Assembly (NCBI GenBank): GCA_030017395.1
Contig: JASEIZ010000149.1
Coordinates: 1-5,572, forward strand
Length of the DNA stretch: 5,572 nt
Direction: 5' to 3'
Origin: Desulfobacterales bacterium
GTDB taxonomy: Bacteria > Desulfobacterota > Desulfobacteria > Desulfobacterales > ETH-SRB1
The translations under genes and the position numbers were made by a program. The notes below the pieces were generated by a model. The model saw only the letters and a list, made by a program, of their open reading frames with translations. It had not been told where the DNA came from and ran no database searches. Below are positions 5,422 to 5,572 of this stretch, in pieces (positions within the stretch are counted from its first letter, which is position 1; each line of letters starts with the position of its first letter).

Positions 5422-5424
5422 AAA

Positions 5425-5473
5425 TTAAAGCTCCCAGCCGCAAGCTGCGGGGAATGCGCTCGCTTTTGCGCTT
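5425..5473 (-). repeat. Palindromic repeat copy C, downstream of the methyltransferase gene
   Basis: Read on the minus strand this stretch carries CGCAAAAGCG, AGCG, CATTCC, the palindrome CCGCA-GCT-TGCGG, then GAGCTTTAA: the same modules in the same order as copies A and B inside truA. The core 5438-5470 matches truA 1546-1581 with two substitutions and a 3-base gap that shortens the palindrome. It begins four bases after the methyltransferase stop codon, where its hairpins might act as a 3' end structure, although no T-run follows. Confidence 0.7.
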
Positions 5474-5521
5474 CAAACTTATGGATTTATTATGAACCGC
5501 AGAATATCGAACAACTAATTA

Positions 5522-5572
5522 TGATGAACTCGTAAAAAGTCGAAAAGTTCTCTTTTCCGTCATTCCGGCGAA
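5522..5572 (+). mobile_element. Left end of a second MITE-like element, cut by the window edge
   Basis: Bases 5522-5571 match 1887-1936 at 49 of 50 positions; the only change is C to T in the terminal repeat, which brings it closer to the right terminal repeat of the first copy. The match covers the terminal inverted repeat and the CGTCATTCCGGCGA inner segment, then diverges at the last base where the first copy appears to carry extra sequence. The rest of this copy lies outside the window. Confidence 0.75.

Overview
The window looks like a piece of a chromosome from an anaerobic deltaproteobacterium (Desulfobacterota, perhaps a sulfate reducer of the Desulfobacterales or a relative). This is inferred from the gene set (HypE for [NiFe]-hydrogenase, an exported ApbE, a FAM173-like methyltransferase), the moderate base composition, and intergenic repeats of a style common in those genomes. 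No rRNA or marker gene fixes the taxon.

Layout, left to right. (1) A sigma70-like promoter and a leader made of degenerate GTTCA heptads precede hisF (+). (2) truA (+) follows after 101 bases. Its reading frame carries an extra ~45-49 residues encoded by two copies of a palindromic repeat, and its stop codon is the first three bases of the next repeat. (3) A 187-bp MITE-like element with ~20-bp terminal inverted repeats fills most of the gap between truA and the convergent apbE. (4) On the minus strand, hypE and apbE form a two-gene unit with a recognisable promoter before hypE. (5) A ~208-bp element bounded by 31-base inverted repeats (29/31 matching), made of GTTCA heptads, lies between the hypE promoter and the tRNA genes. 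(6) tRNA-His(GTG) and tRNA-Arg(TCG) are in tandem, four bases apart. (7) A membrane-anchored methyltransferase (+) of the FAM173/ATPSCKMT type follows. (8) The right edge holds an inverted copy of the palindromic repeat found inside truA, then the first 51 bases of a second copy of the MITE-like element.

The genes are housekeeping or cofactor functions: histidine biosynthesis, tRNA modification, hydrogenase maturation, periplasmic flavinylation, decoding, and protein methylation. They do not form one pathway. The notable signal is the density and placement of at least three repeat families, which sit in leaders, spacers, gene ends and, in truA, inside the coding sequence. A second point is the HisF variant, which has lost two of the four residues that form the ammonia gate in canonical HisF.
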